From NCBI GenBank assembly GCA_001914785.1, contig MNDE01000017.1:1-43497 (forward strand): a stretch of 43,497 bases of DNA, in the 5' to 3' direction. This document shows, piece by piece, positions 7,716 to 15,298 of this stretch (within the stretch, counting starts at the first letter, position 1; each line of letters opens with the position of its first letter). Origin of the DNA: Acidobacteria bacterium 13_2_20CM_57_17. Lineage in GTDB: Bacteria > Acidobacteriota > Terriglobia > Acidiferrales > UBA7541. Below the pieces are notes generated by a model. The model was given only the letters and a program-made list of their open reading frames with translations. It had not been told where the DNA came from and made no database searches. Made by a program: the position numbers and the translations under genes.

Positions 7716-7770
7716 GTTCAACGAAGGCTGTGGTAGAGCCTGGCGTTGGTGCAGGCGGGCAGGAAATTAT

Positions 7771-8679
7771 CTAGAAGCTGTTGCACAACCTGGTACAAGC
7801 ATCTGAAATGACTATAGTTGAGTTTTGGGAAATGCGATAAGCGGAGTCAGCAGCGCCGAAGGAGGGCGGATGGCGCGGTCCGGTCCGTTGCTGACCGAAG
7901 CGCAGTGGAAGAAGATCGCGCCCTTGCTCCCCAGGCCACCCAAGCAGCGCAAGGTGGCCGCCCGTGGATCGACAACCGTCGCGTCCTCGAAGGGATTCTG
8001 TGGATTCTGCGCAGCGGCGCTCGCTGGCAGGACTTGCCAGAGAAATATCCGCACCCTTCGACTTGCTGGCGGCGACTGCGGGACTGGGACGAGCAGGGCG
8101 TGTGGTTGAACATCTGGGGCGCGTTCCTGAGCGAGTTGAACGAGTGCCAGCAGTTGCAGTGGAGCGAGTCGTTTCTGGACGGCAGTTTTGCACCGGCGAA
8201 AAAAGGGGCTGCGGTGTCGGAAAACCAAGCGGGGCAAGGGGACGAAGTGGATGGTGGTGGTCGACGGCCAGGGTCTTCCTTTGGGAGACCACCTTCACTC
8301 TGCATCCCCGGCGGAAGTCCGGCTCGCGGAGACGACGCTCGCGGCCATCCGCGTAGGGCGGCGTCACCATGCGGGCCGACCGCGGCAGAAGCCGGTGCGG
8401 GTGATTGCCGACAAGGCTTATGACAGCGACCCGCTGCGCAAGCGGCTGCGGCAGCGCGGCAGCGAACTGATCTGCGCACAAAAAGAATCGCGTTCGTCCG
8501 GCGACGTAGGATGGCCGCGCCTTGCGGCGCTATCGCCGCCGCTGGGTCGTGGAGCGCACCATTGGCTGGTTGGGGAATACCGGCGCTTGGTTGTGCGCTA
8601 TGACCGCTCGCTCCAAATCTACCGGGCGTTATCGCCTGCTTCATGATCGTCTTACGGAGGGTTGTGCAATAGCTTCTAG
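7771..8679 (+). mobile_element. decayed IS5-family insertion sequence (IS427-like)
   Basis: Terminal inverted repeats are nearly perfect: 7771-7790 and 8660-8679 match at 19 of 20 bases (CTAGAAGCTGTTGCACAACC against its complement with one change). CTAG stands at both outer ends and is the likely target duplication, so the element proper is about 7775-8675 (901 bases). It encodes one transposase in pieces. It lies between the sigma/protease operon and ssb and is probably a late insertion that has since decayed. Confidence 0.8.
7870..8672 (+). pseudogene. IS5-family DDE transposase, multiply frameshifted
   Basis: The reading starts at ATG 7870 (SGPLLTEAQWKKIAPLLPRP), moves to another frame near 7960 (GGRPWIDNRRVLEGILWILR, RDWDEQGVW), again near 8215 (KWMVVVDGQGLPLGDH, ADKAYDSD), again near 8515 (RRYRRRWVVERTIGWLGN), then through YRRLVVRYDRSLQIYRA to a last piece ending in VLRRVVQ at 8672. 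These are the conserved blocks of IS5/IS427 transposases with DDE residues in the VVVD/DKAYDSD and E-containing VVERTIGWL motifs. One shift could be the programmed frameshift of this group, but at least four more are needed, so the gene is dead. Confidence 0.75.
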
Positions 8680-8750
8680 GAAATCAATCGTAGCAAGCTT
8701 GGGGCTAGCCCGACTGCAAGCGCGCGATAGCCCCAAGTTCTCGGTCATTG

Positions 8751-9374
8751 CTAATCGCCGGTACGCTCGTCGGCGAGTTCGCTCCCGCTTTGCGCCCCAT
8801 TGCTTGGAGCCAGCGTAAGGAAACGTACATCGCTTGCCACCACTTCTGTGGAGCGGCGCTTCTGGTTTTGCTTGTCGATCCAGTTGCGGATGATGAGCTT
8901 TCCTTCGACATAGACCCGCGCACCTTGCCGCAGGTTTGCGCTTACCGTTTCCGCAAGGTCTCCCCACACTTGAACCCGGTGCCACGTAGTCTTTTTTTGC
9001 CACTCGCCCAAACGGTCTTTGTACGACTCCTGGGTTCCCAAAGAAAAATTCGCCACGATCTGACCGCCTTTGGTATGCCTCACTTCGGCATCCCGGCAGA
9101 GTCGCCCCGCCAACATGACTTTGTTGACGGCGTTCTGTCCCTCGAGATCCAGCTGGTTCCCGTTAGGTTGGGCCGAGCTCGTCGGCAAAGAACGCTGCGG
9201 CGTCTTGCCGCTACCGTTTTGTTCCGCCGGTGTTTCTGCGGGCTGCCCATGCGGTCTCGGCGGAGAAGCCGGTGTGCCGGTTCCGCTCGGGGTTTGCGAC
9301 TCCTTTTCAAACGTTCCCTGCTTTGCACCCTCGGCGAGCGCAGCATTCACTTCCAACGACTTATTCGATACCAC
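8751..9374 (-). CDS. ssb: single-stranded DNA-binding protein with N-terminal extension
   Basis: This 207-residue protein has an OB-fold SSB domain at about residues 81-190: NAVNKVMLAGRLCRDAEVRH, NFSLGTQESY, WHRVQVWGDLAETVSANLRQ, GARVYVEGKL, FLTLAP. The order is unusual. A Pro/Gly/Ser/Gln-rich disordered segment of about 70 residues precedes the OB fold, and the normal C-terminal DDxPF-type tip is absent (the end is DERTGD). The GTG at 9374 was chosen because GGAG stands seven bases upstream, as for the EVE gene. It is probably an element-borne SSB for plasmid or ICE replication together with the RepB primase. Confidence 0.85.
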   Translation of the reverse strand: MVSNKSLEVNAALAEGAKQGTFEKESQTPSGTGTPASPPRPHGQPAETPAEQNGSGKTPQRSLPTSSAQPNGNQLDLEGQNAVNKVMLAGRLCRDAEVRHTKGGQIVANFSLGTQESYKDRLGEWQKKTTWHRVQVWGDLAETVSANLRQGARVYVEGKLIIRNWIDKQNQKRRSTEVVASDVRFLTLAPSNGAQSGSELADERTGD

Positions 9375-9751
9375 TTTACATCTCCAAATTGAGCGCCCTG
9401 TACAGCAGCACCCAATCCTTTTGAATTTCAGCAGCAAGCGCTGATATCTCTAAAGCGGGCTGCTAGCTCGGATTTTGCCATTTCGGCGCCGCAACATTTT
9501 CCCACCCACGGCCGAAACCGGTCTTGCTATTTCGCTTACCTGGTGGATGTACCCGGCTTGAGGACAGATATCTCCGCGTTCTTTTCACAACCAGAAGTCA
9601 ACACACTTGTCGCACGCAGAACGGCGTTGCGCATCGGCGTCGGGTAGGGCCCTCTGACTTGACAGCGCAAGTAAAATGAGTTTGCCCAGACGGAAGGGTT
9701 CGCCGCATCGTTTTTCTATCCTTGAGCAAACCGCGACAGGAGGTAAATTTC
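9375..9751. other. divergent intergenic region between ssb and the radical SAM gene
   Basis: No gene is seen. A TTGACA hexamer at 9659-9664 is a possible -35 box for the radical SAM gene, although no good -10 stands 17 bases on. A strong AGGAGG (9738-9743) lies 8 bases before the ATG at 9752. The ssb leader occupies the left end. Confidence 0.4.
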
Positions 9752-11617
9752 ATGTTCGAGTGTATGGCCTCTCACTCTCGTTTCACATCCAGCGCAGCAT
9801 GGACCATCGCCAGCTCCGTTAACCGCGTTCTGCCTGAAGGGGCGCTGCCCGCACCAAGCTGGGCGCCGGGTCGGCTTCTGAAGAAGCACCAACGAACGCC
9901 AATGGGGAAGGGGGTTCCGAGGCGAACCCTGTCGCTCTGCCCGGAATGCAACCGCAAAGCAGTCGAGGCGGTCATCAGGGGCCAGAGTGATGTAGCCGGT
10001 TTTAGGGAGCGTCCGGGAATCATTGACGCCGAGATCCTTGAGGAAGGCGGACGAATCCTCATGCGAAAGGCGTGCGAGACGCATGGTCCATTTGAGGACG
10101 TGCTATCGAACCATCCCGATTTCTTTCAGAGGATGGAAGCGCAGTCCTTGGGGGGCGACTTCGATTGCGTTGGCGACCGTGAGCTCCACGACCACGGCCC
10201 GAACAGCATCCGGGCGGGCCGCGGGTCGTATTTGATCGTGGATCTGACCAACCGATGCAACATGATGTGTCGACCTTGCTTCATGGACGCTAACGGAGTT
10301 GGTTACGTCGACGAAACAGATATGGAAGAGTTGAAGACGATTTTTGAACGGGCGGGATCTTTCAAGCCTAACCGCGAAATCAATGTCTTGTTCTCCGGTG
10401 GCGAGGCCACACTCTCTCCGATCTTCCTTGACGCAATTCGACACGCGAAGAGCAAGGGCTTCCATCGTCTTCACGTTTCGACCAATGGTATTCGTTTTGC
10501 GGAAAGCCGAAATTTTGCTGTCGAGGCGAGCGCCGCCGGGTTGCACGGCGTGTACCTGCAGTTCGATGGCGTCTCCGAGGAGAAGAACAAACATCGCGGG
10601 CTTGGAAATTACATGGAAGTGAAGCTCCGCGCGCTGGAGAACATCGCTGCGGCTGGAATGCAAACCACCTTGCAAGTTACCGTGGTCAACGGTCTCAACA
10701 ATGATTGCGTGGGAGAGATCGTGCGCTTCGCTCTCCGCAACGCCGATCAAATCCACGGCGTAATTTTTCAGCCCGTTATGTTCACCGGCCGCGACGAGCG
10801 CATATCGACTGAAGACCGGTATGCAGAACGGTATCCTCTCTCTCAACTCGCTTACGACCTGCAAGCCCAAACCTCGATTGACTGGCGGCCCATGCGGGAT
10901 TGGTACCCAGCTTCGGCGTACGCGATCTTCAGCCATTTGGATGATGTCCTTGACCGGGGTGCAGAGCGTGGCAGTCTCTTTCCTGACATGCATCCGGACC
11001 ACGCGATTATGAGCCCCTTGCTTGTAGATACTGAGAAGGGGAAGGCGATTCCGATTCCAGCGTTCTTCGATCTCGGAAGGTTCATGCAAGACATTGTACA
11101 AATAACAGATTCCGGCAGGTCGCCTCGGGTGACCAGGGCCATGGTTTTGCTTTCACTTCTTCGGAATTTCAACCAGGCGAAGGCTCCCTCGGGATTGGGA
11201 CCCCATGAGCTCCGTGGTCTGTTTGAGGGCTCATTGTATCGTTTCACGACAAGCAACGGCGATTGGTCGCGGCAAGCCTCTGCGAAAACCGCACGCTGGA
11301 GACTCATGTTTATCAATGGTATGTGGTTCCAAGACGCCTACAACTACGACTTTGCGACGATCTGCAATTCAAACGCGCCAGTAGCAACTTGGCAGGGCGA
11401 GATCAGTTTTTGTGCCTACAATGGTGGTGGCTGGCGCAAGGTACTCGAGAGCGTCCATCATACGGCGACGGTGGCCGATTGGTATAGAAATCACGGTCGG
11501 CACCAAATCTATGCGGCAGGCAAAAAGGTACAGCTAGTGGAATCACTGAGCAGCCGCCCTGAACCGTTGGTTCAGATTGAAGCCGCCCCTGTTGGTACCT
11601 TCTTCACGCGTGGGTGA
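9752..11617 (+). CDS. radical SAM enzyme, tetraether/membrane-spanning lipid synthase (Tes/MSS)-like
   Basis: This 621-residue protein starts at ATG 9752 behind AGGAGG. An N-terminal metal site is formed by CPEC (63-66) and CETH (108-111). The radical SAM cluster is CNMMCRPC (Cys169, 173, 176), followed by FSGGEA for SAM binding. C-terminal cysteines include ICNSNAP and ISFCAYNGGGWR. The order of a zinc-like CPxC...CxxHG module, CxxxCxxC core and extra C-terminal Cys region fits the MJ0619/Tes group, which joins lipid tails to make membrane-spanning lipids; Acidobacteriota make such lipids (iso-diabolic acid). The radical SAM call is firm and the substrate is inferred. It is monocistronic and placed between tRNA remnants, so it may have been transferred. 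Confidence 0.85.
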   Translation: MFECMASHSRFTSSAAWTIASSVNRVLPEGALPAPSWAPGRLLKKHQRTPMGKGVPRRTLSLCPECNRKAVEAVIRGQSDVAGFRERPGIIDAEILEEGGRILMRKACETHGPFEDVLSNHPDFFQRMEAQSLGGDFDCVGDRELHDHGPNSIRAGRGSYLIVDLTNRCNMMCRPCFMDANGVGYVDETDMEELKTIFERAGSFKPNREINVLFSGGEATLSPIFLDAIRHAKSKGFHRLHVSTNGIRFAESRNFAVEASAAGLHGVYLQFDGVSEEKNKHRGLGNYMEVKLRALENIAAAGMQTTLQVTVVNGLNNDCVGEIVRFALRNADQIHGVIFQPVMFTGRDERISTEDRYAERYPLSQLAYDLQAQTSIDWRPMRDWYPASAYAIFSHLDDVLDRGAERGSLFPDMHPDHAIMSPLLVDTEKGKAIPIPAFFDLGRFMQDIVQITDSGRSPRVTRAMVLLSLLRNFNQAKAPSGLGPHELRGLFEGSLYRFTTSNGDWSRQASAKTARWRLMFINGMWFQDAYNYDFATICNSNAPVATWQGEISFCAYNGGGWRKVLESVHHTATVADWYRNHGRHQIYAAGKKVQLVESLSSRPEPLVQIEAAPVGTFFTRG

Positions 11618-11667
11618 GGGATCTAGAAAATGGCTACTCAACCAAGTGCGAACCCCAAAATCTGTTC

Positions 11668-11686
11668 GCATTCCTTCTCGGAATGC
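11668..11686 (+). other. hairpin after the radical SAM gene
   Basis: GCATTCC-TTCTC-GGAATGC is a perfect 7-bp stem with a 5-base loop, 50 bases past the stop of the radical SAM gene. No run of T follows, so it is only a possible terminator or RNA stabiliser. Confidence 0.4.
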
Positions 11687-12155
11687 TCACGTAATCCGGT
11701 TTATCTTAACTGTACTGTATATGTGAAAAAGGGTCTTTTGTCTCGCGTGTCTGGGCGTGTCTGGGTGCTGCGCCGGAAGGCTGGCAGCTCTGATTGCGGC
11801 CCTTGATTAGTTCACGCCAGGCTTGTCTCGGTGGACGAAACAGGCTCTCTTAGTTTGCAGAGAAGGACCCCTGTCCTTCAACAGGCCAACGATCTAGAAT
11901 CGCAGCTGCAGCGTCTCGATCAATCAGTTGCTTCGCGTACCGCGCGCCCGTATCTCGGTTCTCGTGGCCGGAGCTAGCACTGATCATCGCGAGGAAGGGG
12001 ATTCGACCGATCGGTTGGCTCTGGCGATTCGACTCGCCTCCACGGCGGGTTCGGGGAAATGATCGAAGTGGGTATGGTTGGCCAATTGGCCAACTCAAGC
12101 GCCATATCAAATTTGTAAGTGACGCCAAAGCAATGACTTAGTGATTTTCACCCGC

Positions 12156-12175
12156 GGCTGTTAACCGAAGGTTGC
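12156..12175 (+). repeat. second copy of the tRNA-Asn anticodon-arm core
   Basis: GGCTGTTAACCGAAGGTTGC repeats bases 92-112 (GGCTGTTAACCGAAGGGTTGC) with one G missing. It is in direct orientation, about 12.06 kb away. The T arm does not follow. It looks like an attachment-site core copy. Confidence 0.55.
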
Positions 12176-12218
12176 CCTTGCGAAGTCAACTCTTCCCTGT
12201 GACGCGACGCAGAGAAAA

Positions 12219-12243
12219 TTGGCGGGAGCGACGGGGCTCGAAC
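12219..12243 (-). tRNA. tRNA 3'-end remnant (T loop and acceptor strand)
   Basis: On the minus strand the sequence reads GGTTCGAGCCCCGTCGCTCC followed by CGCCA, i.e. a T loop with the 3' T-stem and acceptor strand. The 5' T-stem strand and everything before it do not pair. It resembles the short identity block left at the end of an integrated element. The amino-acid identity cannot be told. Confidence 0.45.
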
Positions 12244-12296
12244 CGATTTGCCACGACTTTCGCTGGAACTGAAGTTGCAAATTGGGCCTTTCAGTC

Positions 12297-12316
12297 TTTA
12301 TCCCAATTTATCCCAA
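12297..12316. repeat. tandem TTTATCCCAA pair
   Basis: Two exact 10-base copies stand head to tail, about 54 bases from the minus-strand tRNA remnant. Short direct repeats at this distance from a tRNA core are typical of integrase arm-type sites in attP arms, so this may be an old attachment arm. Confidence 0.4.
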
Positions 12317-12410
12317 TACGCTGTCAACCGTGCCCAAACTGTCCAGAGCCAGCCGAACGCCACCTAGTGTTATCATCAGTTTAGAGCGGAGCCGGAGCGC
12401 AACCACCCGC

Positions 12411-12468
12411 CTTGAAAACCGTTAGACTCGAAAGGGTCTCGGGGGTTCGAATCCCTCCTCCTCCGCCA
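12411..12468 (+). tRNA. tRNA-Ser 3'-half remnant (att-like)
   Basis: From the anticodon loop CTTGAAA (anticodon TGA) onward the sequence follows tRNA-Ser: anticodon 3' strand ACCGT, a long variable arm (AGAC...GTCT), T arm GGGGG-TTCGAAT-CCCTC, acceptor strand CTCCTCC, G and CCA. The 5' half does not pair, so no functional tRNA is formed. This is the expected right-end scar of an element inserted in tRNA-Ser, and ordinary dense gene content begins just after it. Confidence 0.7.
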
Positions 12469-12594
12469 TAATTTGAGGCTTGAGTCGCGCCTTATCCAGT
12501 AGTGGGTCGCGTTTCGTTTATCTTTAGGCCATGCCGTAGAGATTGTCCGCCCCGCATCCCTGCCCTCCGCGCCTAAACTGGAAATGCTCAGAGT

Positions 12595-14406
12595 ATGTCT
12601 TCCTCCCGCAGAATCGCCTGGATGTTGGGAACCTGGATCTTGATCCTCGTTATCTACTCGGCCGTGTCGCTTTTGCTGAGGCGCGGCTCGGATTCGCTCA
12701 GCGCCTTCGGCAACATCGTGCAATGCCTCGTGCCTCTTTTCGCCAACGCGGGCCTGCTTTTGAATGCGGGAACGCCCCACTGGCGGAGAAATATCTTCTG
12801 GATGCTGCTCGCCATGAGCTGCACTCTCTGGATGATCGGCCAGTTTGAGTGGACTTACTATGAGGTTTACCTCCACCGGCCGCTCCCCGAGATGTACCCG
12901 GGAGACATCCTGTTTTTTCTGCGCGGAATCCCCATGATGGCAGCGATCGCCTTGCGTCCCCACCGCAAACGAGGGGAGATTCAGCTGCGTTTTGGTTACG
13001 TAGATTTTGTTTTGCTGTTGATCTGGTGGACCTTTCTTTACGTTTTTGTGGTCTTGCCGTGGTTGTACGCAGCGCCGTCGCTCGGGCAATACAATGACAC
13101 CTTCAATTTGATCACCAACATTCAGAACATGGTCATCGTCGTTGGATGGGCCATCCTGTGGCTGCAATCGAGCAGGGCGTGGAGGGTTGTCTACGCCAAT
13201 CTCTTCGGCGCTTCCACGGTTTACATGTTTTCTTCGTTGTTCATCAACGTAGCGATTGACGGCCACAAGTATTACACGGGAAGTTTGTACGACCTTTGGC
13301 TGCTGTCGACGTTCTTTTGGTTTGCCTTTGCTGGGGTAACCGCCCACCAGAATCAAGACAAGCTGGATGCCCCCTCTGAAAGCGCCTATGACTCGGACCC
13401 TGATGCAACCTCGGACGAGAGTGTCTGGCCGGCTCGGCTGGCGATGGCCGCGGTGATTTCGCTTCCTCTATTCGCGATCTACACGCTGCGATTCAGCCAA
13501 GATGACGCCCAAGTTCGTGATTTCCGTCTCATGGCTACCCTGCTTGCCTCCGTTCCCCTCGCGTTGTTGATCTTTGTGCGGACGCATCTGGCGGACCGGG
13601 ACCGTTCGCGGTTGCTTGCGCAATCGGAACAATCCATCGAGAATCTGAAACGGCTGCAAGCCCAGATCGTACAATCCGAGAAGCTGGTTTCCCTGGGCCA
13701 GCTCGCCGCTGGGGCGGCGCACGAAATCAACAATCCGCTCGCAGCCATACTTGGCTTTTCCGATCTGCTTGCCGATGACCCGGCAATCCCGGAGAAGGCC
13801 CGCACAACCGCCTCAAAAATCCGCGATCAGGCGCGCCGCACAAAAACTCTGGTCGGCAATCTCCTTAGTTTCGCCCGCCAGGTGCCCGCTGAACGCACGC
13901 TCCTTGACATCAACACGGTGGTCAACAATGCCGTGCAGCTTCGCGCACTTGATTTGCGCTCCGGGACAACGCGCGTTGAATTGCAGCTCGAATCCGTACT
14001 CCCGGGCGTTCGTGGGGACGGGAATCAATTGATGCAGGTTTTCTTCAACATTATCAGCAACGCGCTGGAAGCCATGGAGGCGGCTAACGGCGGGGTTCTG
14101 ACAATCAAGACGATCCGCGACCGGGGAAACGTGGTGATTCTTTTCTCTGACACCGGCCCCGGCCTCAAGGACCCCCAACGCGTTTTCGATCCCTTCTACA
14201 CGACTAAACCCGTTGGCAAGGGCACCGGCTTAGGTCTTAGCATTTGCTTCGGGATCGTTCAGGAGCATGGCGGAAAAATTCTTTCCTATAACCGGCAGGA
14301 AGGCGGAGCCGTGTTCCGTGTTGAACTACCCGCGGTCTTGGCAGCCCTGCCGGCGAAGGAGTTGCAGCTCAGCACCGCATCGTCCACACGTCAAAAGCCT
14401 TCCTGA
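12595..14406 (+). CDS. membrane-bound sensor histidine kinase
   Basis: This 603-residue protein has an N-terminal half with about nine hydrophobic segments (10-28, 41-58, 66-83, 104-120, 136-160, 178-192, 205-221, 232-250, 282-298 and a last one at 311-328). It then has a coiled-coil stretch and a kinase core: H box AAHEINNPLAAILGF with His376, N box FFNIISNALEAM (Asn485/Asn489), G1 DTGPGL (519-524) and G2 GKGTGLGLSI (541-550). It would autophosphorylate in response to a membrane signal. No response regulator gene is adjacent. The next genes are an ABC exporter on the same strand, about 100 bases away, so it may control or sense through that exporter. Confidence 0.9.
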   Translation: MSSSRRIAWMLGTWILILVIYSAVSLLLRRGSDSLSAFGNIVQCLVPLFANAGLLLNAGTPHWRRNIFWMLLAMSCTLWMIGQFEWTYYEVYLHRPLPEMYPGDILFFLRGIPMMAAIALRPHRKRGEIQLRFGYVDFVLLLIWWTFLYVFVVLPWLYAAPSLGQYNDTFNLITNIQNMVIVVGWAILWLQSSRAWRVVYANLFGASTVYMFSSLFINVAIDGHKYYTGSLYDLWLLSTFFWFAFAGVTAHQNQDKLDAPSESAYDSDPDATSDESVWPARLAMAAVISLPLFAIYTLRFSQDDAQVRDFRLMATLLASVPLALLIFVRTHLADRDRSRLLAQSEQSIENLKRLQAQIVQSEKLVSLGQLAAGAAHEINNPLAAILGFSDLLADDPAIPEKARTTASKIRDQARRTKTLVGNLLSFARQVPAERTLLDINTVVNNAVQLRALDLRSGTTRVELQLESVLPGVRGDGNQLMQVFFNIISNALEAMEAANGGVLTIKTIRDRGNVVILFSDTGPGLKDPQRVFDPFYTTKPVGKGTGLGLSICFGIVQEHGGKILSYNRQEGGAVFRVELPAVLAALPAKELQLSTASSTRQKPS

Positions 14407-14509
14407 CACTGTTCCAGTGTTGTGATGTCTATCCGCTCTTTGTCCGGGAATCAACTTGAGTCGTGCTAGAGTTTTGCATTCCGTTTTCTAGGCCAGAATG
14501 GGAGCCGCG

Positions 14510-15298
14510 ATGACCGAAATGGCCATTCAGACGCAAAAACTGACCCGGACATTCGGGAATCTTACTGCGGTCGACGGTATCGATCTTCAAGTGACTGCGG
14601 GCCAATTTTTCGGCTTTCTGGGGCCGAACGGCGCGGGAAAATCGACGACCATCAAAATTCTGACCGGCTTGCTGGCGCCAACCTCCGGCAGCATGCAACT
14701 CCTCGGCGTGGACTTCGCCGCGAATCCTGTCGAGGTAAAGCGCCAGATCGGCGTTGTACCTGAAGGTATGGGCCTTTTCGAGCGCTTGACGGGTTCCGAG
14801 TATTTGAAATTTGTAGGCCGGATGTACGGTCTGGACCGTGCTACAACCCAGCGCCGCTCAGAGGAGTTGCTGGATTTTATGCAGCTCGCTGATCGCCCCA
14901 AGACCATGATTGCGGATTACTCGCACGGAATGCAGAAGAAGCTGGCTCTCGCGGCCGCCGTGATTCACGGACCGCGCATTCTGTTTCTTGACGAGCCGTT
15001 CGAAGGCGTGGATGCCCTGGCGGCGGGAGCTCTGAAGGCGCTGCTGGCGCGCATGACGGAACGCGGTACAACCATCTTCTTGACGTCGCACGTCCTGGAA
15101 ATCGTCGAGCGGCTGTGCAGCCACGTGGCCATCATCCATAAAGGCAAGCTTGTCGCGCAGGGTTCTCTGGAAGAGTTGCGCGCAGGAATATCGGGCGAGG
15201 CTGGGACCAAGACCACCCTCGAACAGATTTTCCTTTCAATTGTTGGTCAGGATGGCACGGAACGCCCGCAACTCCAGGAACTTTCATGGCTGATGTGA
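14510..15298 (+). CDS. ABC transporter ATP-binding protein (ABC-2 exporter)
   Basis: This 262-residue ATPase has Walker A GPNGAGKST (near 43-51), signature SHGMQKKLALA, Walker B ILFLDEPFEGVD and a switch histidine in TSHVLE. It powers the membrane partner encoded directly downstream. The ATG at 14510 was chosen over the one at 14498 because GGGAG lies just upstream at 14500-14504. The stop overlaps the permease start by 13 bases, showing coupled translation. The substrate is not evident; ABC-2 exporters of this type move drugs, lipids or peptides. Confidence 0.9.
   Translation: MTEMAIQTQKLTRTFGNLTAVDGIDLQVTAGQFFGFLGPNGAGKSTTIKILTGLLAPTSGSMQLLGVDFAANPVEVKRQIGVVPEGMGLFERLTGSEYLKFVGRMYGLDRATTQRRSEELLDFMQLADRPKTMIADYSHGMQKKLALAAAVIHGPRILFLDEPFEGVDALAAGALKALLARMTERGTTIFLTSHVLEIVERLCSHVAIIHKGKLVAQGSLEELRAGISGEAGTKTTLEQIFLSIVGQDGTERPQLQELSWLM

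Larger units (their letters stand above)
11618..12594. other. long non-coding zone packed with tRNA remnants
   Basis: No intact gene is recognised in these 977 bases. They hold a hairpin (11668-11686), a short tandem CGTGTCTGGG repeat (near 11747-11767), a copy of the tRNA-Asn core (12156-12175), a minus-strand tRNA 3'-end remnant (12219-12243), a tandem TTTATCCCAA pair (12297-12316) and a tRNA-Ser 3' half (12411-12468). A minus-strand frame ending near 11850 gives an alanine-rich tail, possibly a gene remnant. Confidence 0.55.

Noticed and set aside
7771-8681. A minus-strand gene inside the IS element
   Set aside because: Long minus-strand frames here are shadows of the decayed transposase; the TIRs and DDE blocks fix the plus strand.
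10103-11101. A 332-residue minus-strand open frame
   Set aside because: It is antisense to the radical SAM gene, which has all family motifs and a strong ribosome-binding site.
12411-12468. A functional tRNA-Ser gene
   Set aside because: The anticodon stem 5' strand, D arm and 5' acceptor strand do not pair.
12376-13356. A 326-residue open frame on the minus strand
   Set aside because: It runs antisense to the histidine kinase and tRNA remnant, has low-complexity charged composition and no motif; the plus-strand kinase explains the region.
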